Source of the DNA: CAYZUC01 sp964481705
Lineage (GTDB): Bacteria; Bacillota; Clostridia; Lachnospirales; Lachnospiraceae
NCBI GenBank assembly: GCA_964481705.1
Contig: CAYZUC010000033.1
Span: forward strand, 1-28,107
DNA: 28,107 bases
Direction: 5' to 3'
Numbering within the stretch: the first letter of the stretch is position 1; each line of letters begins with the position of its first letter. The notes below the pieces were generated by a model. The model saw only the letters and a program-made list of their open reading frames with translations. It ran no database searches and was not told the origin of the DNA. A program made the position numbers and the translations under genes. Below are positions 1 through 8,953 of this stretch, one piece after another.

Positions 1-131
1 ACTCATTGAATTTATTTCGCAGACATCATAAATATATGTCAGACTTACCAAACCACATTCTCTCATATTTCTAGTAAAAAATCTAGTAATTTTTCAAATA
101 AGTACAAATACCTGTTCATTTTCATCAAGTT

Positions 132-797
132 CTATCTTTTTGCTACAATATTCTCTTGATTTTTGTAAATACTGTCAGCAGGTATCATTCCTCTAACGCA
201 GGAAGTTGGATAGACATTTGTATTTCTTCCGATTACAGTGCCTGGATTCAATACGGAATTACAGCCCACTTCGACAAAATCGCCCAGCATAGCTCCAAAT
301 TTCTTAAGACCTGTCTCGATCTCCTCATTGGAGGATTTAACCACGACCAGGGTTTTATCCGATTTCACATTCGAAGTGATGCTTCCTGCCCCCATATGTG
401 AACGGAAGCCCAAAATGGAATCTCCCACATAGTTATAGTGTGGTACCTGAACCTTATTAAATAGTATTACATTCTTTAGCTCTGTAGAGTTGCCTACCAC
501 AGCTCCCTCTCCTACAATAGCATTGCCCCTTATAAAAGCACACTGCCTTATCTCAGCATTCTTTCCAATTATACAAGGACCTCCAAGATAAGCCGAATCG
601 AATATTTTGGCTGATTTAGCTACCCAGACATTTTCGCCCCTCTTTTCGTATTCTTCCGGATTCAATGTCTGCCCAAGTTCGCAAATGAAGTTACTAATCT
701 TTGGAAGTACCTCCCACGGATAAGTACATCCTTCAAATACCTTTGCAGCTATCGTTTCATCCAGATTATACAGTTGTTCAATCGTTGCTTCTTTCAT
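132..797 (-). CDS. Hexapeptide-repeat (left-handed beta-helix) acyltransferase-like protein, GlmU C-terminal type
   Basis: A 221-residue protein. An alpha-helical N-terminal segment (about 1-55) is followed by imperfect hexapeptide repeats of the [I/V]-G-x-x-A/C type from about residue 60 to 200, such as the CIIGKNAEI and AIVGEGAVVG stretches and a late NPGTVIGRN turn. This is the left-handed beta-helix fold of GlmU C-terminal domains and sugar or serine acyltransferases. No nucleotidyltransferase domain precedes it, so it is not a complete GlmU, although relatives are often labelled UDP-N-acetylglucosamine pyrophosphorylase. The substrate cannot be read from the sequence. The ATG at 797 has a GAGG ribosome binding site seven bases upstream. 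It is the last gene of a six-gene run starting at argH, 29 bases after topB. No convincing terminator follows in the remaining 131 bases of the window, and no gene is supported there. Confidence 0.82.
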   Translation of the reverse strand: MKEATIEQLYNLDETIAAKVFEGCTYPWEVLPKISNFICELGQTLNPEEYEKRGENVWVAKSAKIFDSAYLGGPCIIGKNAEIRQCAFIRGNAIVGEGAVVGNSTELKNVILFNKVQVPHYNYVGDSILGFRSHMGAGSITSNVKSDKTLVVVKSSNEEIETGLKKFGAMLGDFVEVGCNSVLNPGTVIGRNTNVYPTSCVRGMIPADSIYKNQENIVAKR

Positions 798-826
798 TTT
801 TTTGCCTCATTTCTTCTATTTAATTA

Positions 827-3163
827 CTAACCTTTATCAAAGATAAAGTTAATTTTTGACTTCTTTTTTCCGCCTTCTTCGTAGATTTCCAGTTCCAAAC
901 CTGCATCGAACAGTCTTCCGTTCTTAGAACGAAATCCTTTTACATTTGCTATCTTCTTTTCTGACAAAAGCTGTATTACTTCATTCTCAGAAAGTCTTTT
1001 TTTTGCAATGGTTCCGATAGAAAATCCACAGCCACTTCCATCACTTTTGTAATTTCTGCATCCATATCCAAAGGATGTGGTTCCTATAACGCCGCCACAC
1101 AACGGACATTTTGCCTCAATATCATGTTTGTCATGATTCCATACATTCTCATAACCGGCTCCCACTGCAATGGGCTTGATTTTCTCTGCTATGGGAACGG
1201 ATAAATCTTCCTTTTTTACGTTGTCTAGGTATTTAACCACATACTTTTCCAGTGTATCACGATACTCATCAACCGTACGTTCGCCACGTTCGACGCTGGC
1301 AAGCCCTTTTTCCCAGCTCGCTGTCATTTCTGGATTCAGCATGGAGGGCATAGTCATAAATACCACCTCATATATCATCTCTCCAAATTCCATTGGCGTA
1401 AGTATCTGCGTCTTCTTATTCAGCTTTAAATAGCCGATACGAACTAGTTTATCAATGATTTCTGCTCTTGTTGCACTTGTTCCAATACCAGCTCCCTTAA
1501 TCTGAGCCCTTAATTCTTCATCCTCTATCAGATTACCTGCGTTCTCCATAGCAAGCACCATAGAACCGGAAGTGTAACGTTTTGGGGGGGATGTTTTTCC
1601 TTCTTTTATCATCATTCCACGCGTCGCAACGGAGTCACCCTTTTTAAACCTGTTTATCATTTCAAGTAAGTCTTCATTCGATATTTCTTTGGTTTCTTCG
1701 TCATCTGACTCGGAATCTTCCTTTTCGTTTGTGAGGGCTTTCTCGTTTGTATTGATGGATTGCATCACCTGTAAAAATCCCGGGTCTTTTAATACCTTTA
1801 CGGAAGTGAAGAATTTTTCTTCTCCTAACTTTACTGAAATATTTGCTTTTTGGTAAAGAGCCGGAGGATAAAAAATACTTAGAAAGCGTCGTACAATCAA
1901 ATCATATACTTTTCTTTGTGTACTACTCAGCTTATCAATAACGGTCACTTGGCCGGTCGGAATAATTGCATAATGATCTGTTACTTTTTTATCATCGGTA
2001 TAAGGAGTCTTTTCCAATCCCTTATACAGTCCATTGGAACTAATGTAGGTCAAAAATGGTTTTACATCCGCATATTGCGTCAATCCCTTCAGATTCTTTC
2101 CAATCTCTTTTGCAATAGCCGTTGTCAGAACTCTGGCATCCGTTCTTGGATATGTCGTCAATTTTCTCTCATACAGTTCTTGTGCAATTTTAAGTGTTTC
2201 ATCCGGACTGATTTTAAATCGTTTCGAGCATTCTGCCTGGAGCTCCGCCAGATTAAACAATAAAGGAGGCTTCTTTTTTTCTGTTGTCTTCTGAATACTG
2301 GCAATCGTTCCTTGTGAATAAGGTTTTAAGCTTTCAATTAGTTGAAGGGCATTCTCTTTTTTTCGAAATCCATTTTCTTTATAGAGTAAGGGAGATTCAA
2401 AATAATCAGAACCCTCCACTGCTTTCCATTCACCCTGGAACTCTGTCTCGTCTTCACCAAATGTGGAAACCACTCGGTAGAAGGGTGTTTCCTTAAAATT
2501 GCGAATTTCCCTTTCTCTGCGAACCACCATCCCCAGAACGCACGTCATAACTCTTCCAATTGCTATAGCAACATACTTGTTGGTATTGGCGGCTTTATTT
2601 AACATCTTTCCATACTTAACTGAGAGTGCTCTGGAAAAATTAATACCCATCGCATAATCTTCAATCGCCCTCATAATACCGGCATTCGCAAGATTGTCAT
2701 ATTCCGACATAGGCTTTGCTTCACGGATACCGCGCTTGATTTCTTCTTCGGTACAAGAGTCAATCCAGACTCGTCGTTCTTCAACTTCTTCCTTTACACC
2801 GCCAAAGCGTCGTATCAGTTCGATAATAACCTGACCTTCACGTCCCGAATCCCCTGCGTACAGTATCTTGGTAATTCTATCGTCATGTAGTAGACTATGT
2901 ACTATTTCATATTGTTTTTTTACGTTGTCAATGACTGCATATTGATAGGTCTTTGGCAGAAAAGGCAAATCTTCCAAGTTCCACTTTTTGTATTTGATAT
3001 CATAGGATTCCGGATAACACATTTCAACCAGATGACCTACGCACCATGTAATTACATATTCTTCATTTTCAATTACGCCATTTCCCTTTCCATTCACGTG
3101 CAAAATGCTTGCATACTCGCGTGCAACGGATGGTTTCTCCGTAATAATTAAAGTTTTTCCCAT
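827..3163 (-). CDS. topB: DNA topoisomerase III (type IA)
   Basis: A 778-residue type IA topoisomerase, which passes single strands through a transient 5'-phosphotyrosine break and relaxes or decatenates DNA. The TOPRIM domain opens the protein (TLIITEKPSVA at 4-14) and has its second motif GDSGREG at 104-110. The catalytic tyrosine is Y338 in TTYPRTD, followed by HYAIIPTG (397-404) and GIGTSATRAEII (559-570). A C-terminal zinc-ribbon-like module has cysteines at 686, 689, 702 and 712. An acidic linker at about 472-492 (rich in E, D and S) separates core parts and is longer than usual. The ATG at 3163 has a GGAAGG site. It lies 17 bases after the ATPase gene. Lachnospiraceae often carry several topB-like genes, some on conjugative elements; nothing else here suggests such an element. 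Confident as TopB; whether it is the housekeeping copy is unknown. Confidence 0.93.
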   Translation of the reverse strand: MGKTLIITEKPSVAREYASILHVNGKGNGVIENEEYVITWCVGHLVEMCYPESYDIKYKKWNLEDLPFLPKTYQYAVIDNVKKQYEIVHSLLHDDRITKILYAGDSGREGQVIIELIRRFGGVKEEVEERRVWIDSCTEEEIKRGIREAKPMSEYDNLANAGIMRAIEDYAMGINFSRALSVKYGKMLNKAANTNKYVAIAIGRVMTCVLGMVVRREREIRNFKETPFYRVVSTFGEDETEFQGEWKAVEGSDYFESPLLYKENGFRKKENALQLIESLKPYSQGTIASIQKTTEKKKPPLLFNLAELQAECSKRFKISPDETLKIAQELYERKLTTYPRTDARVLTTAIAKEIGKNLKGLTQYADVKPFLTYISSNGLYKGLEKTPYTDDKKVTDHYAIIPTGQVTVIDKLSSTQRKVYDLIVRRFLSIFYPPALYQKANISVKLGEEKFFTSVKVLKDPGFLQVMQSINTNEKALTNEKEDSESDDEETKEISNEDLLEMINRFKKGDSVATRGMMIKEGKTSPPKRYTSGSMVLAMENAGNLIEDEELRAQIKGAGIGTSATRAEIIDKLVRIGYLKLNKKTQILTPMEFGEMIYEVVFMTMPSMLNPEMTASWEKGLASVERGERTVDEYRDTLEKYVVKYLDNVKKEDLSVPIAEKIKPIAVGAGYENVWNHDKHDIEAKCPLCGGVIGTTSFGYGCRNYKSDGSGCGFSIGTIAKKRLSENEVIQLLSEKKIANVKGFRSKNGRLFDAGLELEIYEEGGKKKSKINFIFDKG

Positions 3164-3180
3164 GTATTTCCTTCCTGAAT

Positions 3181-4545
3181 TTAAAGCATTGATAAATCTA
3201 TCAGGTGTATATTCCCCTTAACCTTTGCCTCCAGACAAAGCTTTTCATCGAACCCACCAATTGTAAACAAATAGTAATAACCCACTTTTATTTTGGCCTG
3301 TTTTACACAAAACAGCAGCCATTCATAATCCTCATACGTCATAAGATTTCTTTCCCAGTTGCAAAGACCCGCTATTCGGATCCCTTGAACTTCTTCCGAA
3401 AGAAAATCTATGGTTCCTACTTTTCCAACCCAAGAACCGTATTGTTTATATTTTATTTCCAGCATCTCTTCTTGATTCATTCGGTTCAAATATTCTGTAC
3501 AGACATCTGTAAAGGAGGTCGCCGTAAAATTACGGAACCCCGGCAAAATATATGCATCATAAAAGCTTTCTTCACTCATCAATTCCAGCTTAGACAAATG
3601 GGGAAATATAAAGTGAAACCAGAAATACACGAAACGATTCTTAATTTGATAGAGACCACACTTCGTGTTATCTCTTCCTGCCGTTTCCAAGGAGAAAACT
3701 TTCTCTACTATCTCCAGTTCCATTAAATTTTTGAGATATACGCTGATTTTTGCTCGACTATATCCGGTGTCCAGATGCAGATCATTCAATTTATTATGTC
3801 CTCTTCCGATACACTCCAACAGTGTATGATAAACAGAAGGTTCACGCAACTCATTTGCTACGTACTGCTCTGCTTCCTGATGAAGGACAGTTCCTTTTCG
3901 AATGATTGTTTTACAGATGTTCTCTTTAATAGATATGCTTTGATTGAAGTATCTCCAGAGACCAGGTACTCCACCCAAAATAGAATATAATTCCACACAT
4001 TGTTCTTTGTTATACTTTTTAAATCTCTTTTGAATATCCGAATAGCAAAGCTCTTTCACCTTCAAAAAGCCATTGATCTCGTAAGCGGTACTACCTATTT
4101 TGTTTACCATGGTATTTTCAACCCACGCAATGGAGGAAGAACACAAAATCACCATTACCGGCTGATTATTCCATACATTATGTACGACCTTAATCACTTC
4201 GTTCATAAAGGTATTACTTGTCTTAACAATATTTTGGAATTCATCAATGACTACTATTTTCTTGGGAGATTTCACTGCCGTTAACGCATGAAAGATAGAG
4301 GAATACTCGGGAAGTATTTCTAACGATGGCTCCTCTTCCTTAATCTCATTTGCCCATAGATACAGCTGTTCTTCTTCGGAACAAGCACGTGCTTTGTAAT
4401 AGGTATATGATTTGTCCTTACAAAAATCCATCATCAAAGACGTCTTACCGATGTTTTCCCTTCCGTAAAGCACAATGATCTGATTTTCCTCTTTTGAAAA
4501 GTTGTTCTCCAGATACTTTGTTTCCTGAATTCTTCCCAGTAACAT
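3181..4545 (-). CDS. COG1672/DUF234-type AAA ATPase with winged helix and degenerate nuclease-like C-terminus
   Basis: A 454-residue P-loop ATPase of the archaeal-type ATPase (COG1672, DUF234) family. Walker A is GRENIGKT near residue 28, and Walker B is VVIDEFQN near residue 98. A winged-helix-like segment lies at about 245-275 (DTGYSRAKISVYLKNLMELEIVE, where a second helix contacts DNA in known relatives). The C-terminal DUF234 region resembles a PD-(D/E)xK nuclease fold. Here the usual EID...GECKW pattern reads TID...GLCNW, so the acidic and lysine positions of the E-x-K motif are lost and cleavage is not expected. The family's function is unsettled; roles as DNA-binding or toxin-like ATPases have been suggested. 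The gene starts seven bases after the GGDEF/EAL stop codon, probably translationally coupled since its own ribosome binding site (AAAGG about 12 bases upstream) is weak. It lies 17 bases before topB. Confidence 0.82.
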   Translation of the reverse strand: MLLGRIQETKYLENNFSKEENQIIVLYGRENIGKTSLMMDFCKDKSYTYYKARACSEEEQLYLWANEIKEEEPSLEILPEYSSIFHALTAVKSPKKIVVIDEFQNIVKTSNTFMNEVIKVVHNVWNNQPVMVILCSSSIAWVENTMVNKIGSTAYEINGFLKVKELCYSDIQKRFKKYNKEQCVELYSILGGVPGLWRYFNQSISIKENICKTIIRKGTVLHQEAEQYVANELREPSVYHTLLECIGRGHNKLNDLHLDTGYSRAKISVYLKNLMELEIVEKVFSLETAGRDNTKCGLYQIKNRFVYFWFHFIFPHLSKLELMSEESFYDAYILPGFRNFTATSFTDVCTEYLNRMNQEEMLEIKYKQYGSWVGKVGTIDFLSEEVQGIRIAGLCNWERNLMTYEDYEWLLFCVKQAKIKVGYYYLFTIGGFDEKLCLEAKVKGNIHLIDLSML

Positions 4546-4552
4546 GAATCAT

Positions 4553-6280
4553 TTAACCTTTCTTTTCCTTCATAAGCAGAAGCTCAAAATCCTCTGGAGG
4601 CATCGGTCTGCCCAACAAAAATCCCTGAATATTGTCGCAGGATATCCTCTTCAGATAATCGAATTGTTCTTCTGTTTCCACTCCCTCAGCAACCGTCTCA
4701 AATCCTAATCTCTTCACCATAGCTATAACTGATTCTGTAATAATGCCGGTTGATTCGTCCGAAATGGCGGTATCTATAAATGTTTTGTCTATTTTCAAGG
4801 TGTCAATTGGAAGGTTCTTCAAATATGATAGGGAAGAAAAGCCGGTTCCAAAATCATCAAGGGAAACTTTTACGCCATAATTTCTTAATTCCTGCATTTT
4901 TGAGATTACTTCCTCAAAATCATCTATAAAGACACTCTCTGTGATTTCAAGCTCTACATTTCTCGCATTCACACCAAACTGTTTCAAAAGGCTTAAAACA
5001 TTTGATACAAAGTTATCCTTACGTAACTGAACAGCGGAAATATTAATGGAGATTATACCATTAAAATCAAATTGTTTCTGCCATACCGACAAACTTCTTA
5101 TCGCTTCTTTTAGCACCCAATTGCCAATCGCAATAATTCCTCCACTTTTTTCAGCGAGTGGTATGAACTCTCCGGGGCTTATGAAAGTACCTTCCTCATC
5201 CAACCAGCGAATCAAAGCCTCCGCACCACGAAGACGATTGGAATTTGAATGATATTGTGGTTGATAATACAGTACAAAGCTCTCCATCGAGATTGCATCG
5301 CGAAGACGCTGTTCCATAGATACGGTAGATAGGAACTTCTTAAGCACAGACTCATCAAAATATTTGATGCCTCCTCGATTGACTGATTTTGCATCAAACA
5401 TACATACTTCTGCATTTTTAATCAATACAAATCCAGAATCACCCGCCTCAGGGTAATCTGCGATTCCGGTGCTAATTGAAATATAAATCTCATCCTTATT
5501 GGATAAAACAAAAGGTCTGCGAATCCTGCTCTGAATAATTTCATAGACATTCTCAATGGAGTTATTCCCATAAGAGTCATAAATTCCAATGATAAAAACA
5601 TCTGCGCCAAAACGACCAACAATCGTATGATCATTTTGAAAATCTCCCAAGAACTGCCCAAAATCCTGTATAAGCTCATCACCAAGGATCAAGCCGATAC
5701 TGTCATTAATCTTCTTGAAATCATCAATATCAATCATGGCCACAGTAACGGAAGTATCATTTTCCTCGGCCAAATCAACAAATTCACGCAACTTCTTTAC
5801 AAAATAATTTCGATTATAGAGTCCCGTCAGCGAGTCATAATAGGCCATATACGAAAGTTCATCGTTTTGGAGCTTGAACTTCGTAATGTCACGAAAGCAA
5901 ACGTACTTCTCCAATGCTCTTTTATCCTCGTCATACTTGACATAGGAAGAGCCTTCCAGCCAATCCTTATTATTTTTTAAGCAAAACTCTTTCGTGATGC
6001 TTTCAACCTCATTGACATCTGCGTTTAAAATCTCCATAATGGAAGGCTCATCACTCTTACGGACACATTCCCCCAACAGTTCTGTGTCCGTAAGCTTTGT
6101 TACCTTCATACCCGTAAGACCTTCCCAGTCCCCGGTTGCTTCAAAAAAATCTTCTGAGAAGTTGTAATAGAAATAAGCATTATGAGACATACTCAAGAAT
6201 TCTTGATTGATTCTCTCACTGTTTGTCAGCTTCTCATTGAGCGTACGTAGTAAATCAACCTGGTAATATAAAGCATCCAT
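4553..6280 (-). CDS. PAS-GGDEF(degenerate)-EAL protein, probable c-di-GMP phosphodiesterase
   Basis: A 575-residue cytoplasmic protein with a PAS-like domain (about 25-135), a GGDEF domain (about 145-310) and an EAL domain (about 325-570). The cyclase signature reads GADVF at 225-229 instead of GGDEF, so diguanylate cyclase activity is unlikely, although the domain may still bind GTP. The EAL domain keeps its catalytic set: E354-A-L-I-R, N413, the glutamate of ELEITES (443-449), D475-D476-FGTG, K496, E532 and Q552. Hydrolysis of c-di-GMP to pGpG is therefore predicted, perhaps gated by GTP or by the PAS domain. No membrane segment or signal peptide is seen. The ATG at 6280 has GGAGG about nine bases upstream. 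It follows asd by 44 bases and precedes the ATPase gene by seven, so it is co-transcribed with metabolic genes. Confidence 0.93.
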   Translation of the reverse strand: MDALYYQVDLLRTLNEKLTNSERINQEFLSMSHNAYFYYNFSEDFFEATGDWEGLTGMKVTKLTDTELLGECVRKSDEPSIMEILNADVNEVESITKEFCLKNNKDWLEGSSYVKYDEDKRALEKYVCFRDITKFKLQNDELSYMAYYDSLTGLYNRNYFVKKLREFVDLAEENDTSVTVAMIDIDDFKKINDSIGLILGDELIQDFGQFLGDFQNDHTIVGRFGADVFIIGIYDSYGNNSIENVYEIIQSRIRRPFVLSNKDEIYISISTGIADYPEAGDSGFVLIKNAEVCMFDAKSVNRGGIKYFDESVLKKFLSTVSMEQRLRDAISMESFVLYYQPQYHSNSNRLRGAEALIRWLDEEGTFISPGEFIPLAEKSGGIIAIGNWVLKEAIRSLSVWQKQFDFNGIISINISAVQLRKDNFVSNVLSLLKQFGVNARNVELEITESVFIDDFEEVISKMQELRNYGVKVSLDDFGTGFSSLSYLKNLPIDTLKIDKTFIDTAISDESTGIITESVIAMVKRLGFETVAEGVETEEQFDYLKRISCDNIQGFLLGRPMPPEDFELLLMKEKKG

Positions 6281-6324
6281 TCTCCGTAACCTCCACCATG
6301 ATGCCCCTCATCGCTTTATACCAA

Positions 6325-7410
6325 TTACTTCGCTGTGATATATCCCTGCGCTTTTAGTAGTTCTGCGCATTCAACAGCTCCCCCAGCTGCTCCTCTTAAT
6401 GTATTGTGTGACAATCCAACAAATTTAAAATCGTATACAGTGTCCTCACGAATTCTTCCAATAGAAATACCCATTCCACCTTCATAATTCACATCCAAAG
6501 CCACTTGTGGACGATTATCCTCTTCCATATACTGAATAAAATGTTCCGGTGCACTCGGCAATTTTAATTCCTGAGGAAGTCCACGATAATTAACAAGCTT
6601 CTCAATTAATTGTTCCTTCGTCGGTTTCTTTCTAAACTTAACAAATACAGCAGCCGTATGACCATTTAATACAGGTACACGAATACACTGGCATGTAATC
6701 ACAGGTTCTGCTGCTTTTTCAATCATACCATTTACAATTTTACCATAGATACGAAGAGGTTCCTGCTCACTCTTTTCCTCCTCGCCTCCAATATAAGGGA
6801 TTACATTACCAACCATCTCCGGCCAGTCCTTAAATGTCTTACCTGCTCCTGAAATCGCTTGATAAGTCGTCGCAACTACCTCGTATGGTTCAAATTCTCT
6901 CCAAGCATAAAGGGCAGGAGCATAACTCTGGATAGAACAATTTGGCTTAACCGCAATAAATCCTTTCTTGGTTCCAAGACGCTCCTTCTGAAATTTGATT
7001 ACTTCCATGTGCTCCGGATTGATTTCCGGAACTACCATAGGAACATCAGGAGTCCATCTATGAGCACTGTTATTTGATACAACAGGTGTCTCTGTCTTGG
7101 CATAAGCCTCTTCAATTGCACGAATCTCGTCTTTTGTCATATCAACTGCACTAAATACAAAATCAACCTGAGAAGAAACTTTCTCTACTTCATTCACATT
7201 CATAACAACAATTTTCTTAACTTTCTCCGGCATTGGTGTGTCCATTTTCCAACGATCACCAACAGCATCCTCATATGTTTTACCAGCACTTCTTGGAGAA
7301 GCTGCTATTGTTGTTACTTCAAACCAGGGATGATTCTCAAGTATAGAGATAAATCTCTGACCTACCATTCCTGTACCACCAAGGATACCTACTTTTAATT
7401 TATCACTCAT
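6325..7410 (-). CDS. asd: Aspartate-semialdehyde dehydrogenase
   Basis: NADPH-dependent reduction of aspartyl phosphate to aspartate semialdehyde, the branch point to lysine/diaminopimelate, threonine and methionine. The 361-residue protein opens with a Rossmann loop (GGTGMVGQ at 11-18). It has the catalytic cysteine C158 in KPNCSIQS and the active-site histidine H251 in NGHTAAV. The sequence style is that of the archaeal/fungal-like Asd class rather than the E. coli class. The reading frame stays open to 7440, giving ten more residues. I choose the ATG at 7410 because GGAG lies seven bases upstream of it and the family length fits; the upstream ATG has no comparable site. It lies 33 bases after argH and is probably transcribed from the argH promoter. 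No lysine riboswitch is seen, as expected for an internal operon gene. Confidence 0.95.
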   Translation of the reverse strand: MSDKLKVGILGGTGMVGQRFISILENHPWFEVTTIAASPRSAGKTYEDAVGDRWKMDTPMPEKVKKIVVMNVNEVEKVSSQVDFVFSAVDMTKDEIRAIEEAYAKTETPVVSNNSAHRWTPDVPMVVPEINPEHMEVIKFQKERLGTKKGFIAVKPNCSIQSYAPALYAWREFEPYEVVATTYQAISGAGKTFKDWPEMVGNVIPYIGGEEEKSEQEPLRIYGKIVNGMIEKAAEPVITCQCIRVPVLNGHTAAVFVKFRKKPTKEQLIEKLVNYRGLPQELKLPSAPEHFIQYMEEDNRPQVALDVNYEGGMGISIGRIREDTVYDFKFVGLSHNTLRGAAGGAVECAELLKAQGYITAK

Positions 7411-7443
7411 TTTATTCTCCATTCCTGCGTAACGCATCACGCA

Positions 7444-8874
7444 TTATTTATTCTTTTTCTTATCGATAACATGACGTTCCATAGCCGGCCATGCCCATTC
7501 TTTCTGTAAATACTCTTTTTCCAGAGATATCACTTTCTCCATAGCTGCTTTACCTGGTGCTCCAATCGTCAATCTTTTCTCAACACAGGTTTTCAGACTG
7601 ATAGCTTCGTAGATATCATCTTCAAATACCGGACTGATTGTCTTGAATTCTTGTAACGACATATCATCCAATGAAATATTCTTATCGATACAATACAAAA
7701 CAAGTCTGCCGACAATCCCGTGTGCATCGCGAAATGGCACTCCATGATTTACTAAATAATCTGCAGCATCTGTTGCATTTGTAAATCCCTTCTTTGCACT
7801 ATCTTCCATGACATTCTTACGAAATGTTATGGTTTTCAGCATCCCATCAAATAATGCTATACAACCCTTTACGGTATCAAAAGCATCAAAAGATAATTCT
7901 TTGTCTTCCTGCATATCCTTGTTGTATGCAAGAGGAATCCCTTTCATGGTCGTCAACAGACTCACAAGAGCACCATACACTCTTCCGGTCTTGCCACGCA
8001 CAAGCTCTGCTATATCGGGATTCTTTTTCTGTGGCATAATACTGCTTCCGGTACTGTAAGCATCGTCTATTTCAACAAACCGATACTCATTGGAATTCCA
8101 AATGATTATCTCCTCAGAAAAACGGCTCAAGTGCATCATAACCGTAGATAACGCAGACAGAAACTCAATCAGATAATCACGGTCTGCAACAGAATCCATG
8201 CTATTTAATGTAGCGCCTTCAAATGCCAACAAGTCTGCTGTATACTCTCGATCAAGAGGATATGTAGTTCCTGCCAAAGCGCCGGACCCCAGCGGGCAAT
8301 AGTTCATTCTGGTAAAAATGTCCTGTAATCTGCCACGATCTCTTTTAAACATTTCAAAATAAGCACCCATATGATGAGCCAATGTAATCGGCTGTGCCTT
8401 TTGCATATGTGTAAATCCTGGCATATAGGTCTCTGTATTATCCTCCATAATAGAAAGAAGCGTCGAAAGAAGTTCCTTCAGTAGTGCATCTACTTCAAGT
8501 ATCTCTACTCTAGTATAGAGCTTCATATCTAAAGCTACCTGATCATTTCTGCTTCTGCCTGTATGCAGTTTCTTACCCGCATCTCCAATGCGATCAATCA
8601 AATTTGCTTCAACAAAGCTGTGGATATCTTCGTATTCAGCAGTTATCTCAAGCTTACCATTTTCAATATCTTCCTGGATTCCCTGAAGTCCTTGTAATAT
8701 ACATACTTTCTCGTCATCCGTCAGAATACCCTGCTTTGCAAGCATTACTACGTGAGCCATGCTTCCTTCAATATCCTGTTTATAGAATTTTTGATCAAAG
8801 GAAATGGATGCATTAAAATTATAAACCAGTTGATCCGTTTCTTTTGTGAAACGTCCACCCCATAATTGTGCCAT
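7444..8874 (-). CDS. argH: Argininosuccinate lyase
   Basis: Catalyses the last step of arginine biosynthesis, splitting argininosuccinate into arginine and fumarate. The 476-residue protein carries the superfamily signature GSSIMPQKKNPD (276-287), with the catalytic serine in the first turn. It also has HTGRSRND at 104-111 and the active-site H156 in GFTHMQKAQP. Length is slightly above the usual 460 because of a short basic tail ending in KKKNK. The ATG at 8874 has GGAGG six bases upstream. No other arg gene is in the window; argG would be expected elsewhere or is separated here. It heads the block argH-asd-GGDEF/EAL-ATPase-topB-LbH, whose internal gaps are 7 to 44 bases. A promoter is visible at 8913-8941. 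Confidence 0.97.
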   Translation of the reverse strand: MAQLWGGRFTKETDQLVYNFNASISFDQKFYKQDIEGSMAHVVMLAKQGILTDDEKVCILQGLQGIQEDIENGKLEITAEYEDIHSFVEANLIDRIGDAGKKLHTGRSRNDQVALDMKLYTRVEILEVDALLKELLSTLLSIMEDNTETYMPGFTHMQKAQPITLAHHMGAYFEMFKRDRGRLQDIFTRMNYCPLGSGALAGTTYPLDREYTADLLAFEGATLNSMDSVADRDYLIEFLSALSTVMMHLSRFSEEIIIWNSNEYRFVEIDDAYSTGSSIMPQKKNPDIAELVRGKTGRVYGALVSLLTTMKGIPLAYNKDMQEDKELSFDAFDTVKGCIALFDGMLKTITFRKNVMEDSAKKGFTNATDAADYLVNHGVPFRDAHGIVGRLVLYCIDKNISLDDMSLQEFKTISPVFEDDIYEAISLKTCVEKRLTIGAPGKAAMEKVISLEKEYLQKEWAWPAMERHVIDKKKNK

Positions 8875-8912
8875 AGGAAGCCTCCATTTTCGTTAAATTA
8901 AACTTAGTTTTA

Positions 8913-8941
8913 ATAATATCATATTTTTGTGCCAATTTCAA
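8913..8941 (-). promoter_or_regulatory. Putative sigma-A promoter of argH block
   Basis: On the minus strand, TTGAAA (8936-8941) and TATTAT (8913-8918) are separated by 17 bases, placing the start of transcription near 8906, about 30 bases before the argH ATG. It begins only 12 bases after the porB stop codon, and I see no terminator between the two, so por read-through into argH is also possible. An AT-rich dyad lies just downstream of the -10 box; I could not match it to an ArgR box. Confidence 0.6.
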
Positions 8942-8953
8942 CGATACCCTACA

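Noticed and set aside
1..66. Minus-strand open frame from an ATG at 66 running off the window edge (22 codons)
   Set aside because: No ribosome binding site or recognisable motif, and too short to judge; it could be the start of a gene outside the window.
70..89. Direct repeat TCTAGTAA separated by four bases downstream of the acyltransferase-like gene
   Set aside because: Eight-base AT-rich repeat of the kind expected by chance; no stem or T-run makes it a terminator.
827..4545. topB and ATPase as remnants of a conjugative element
   Set aside because: No relaxase, type IV secretion, integrase or attachment repeats are visible, and composition is like the neighbours.
8890..8920. AT-rich dyad before argH as an ArgR box
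   Set aside because: It does not match the TGAAT/ATTCA arrangement that I know for ArgR sites.
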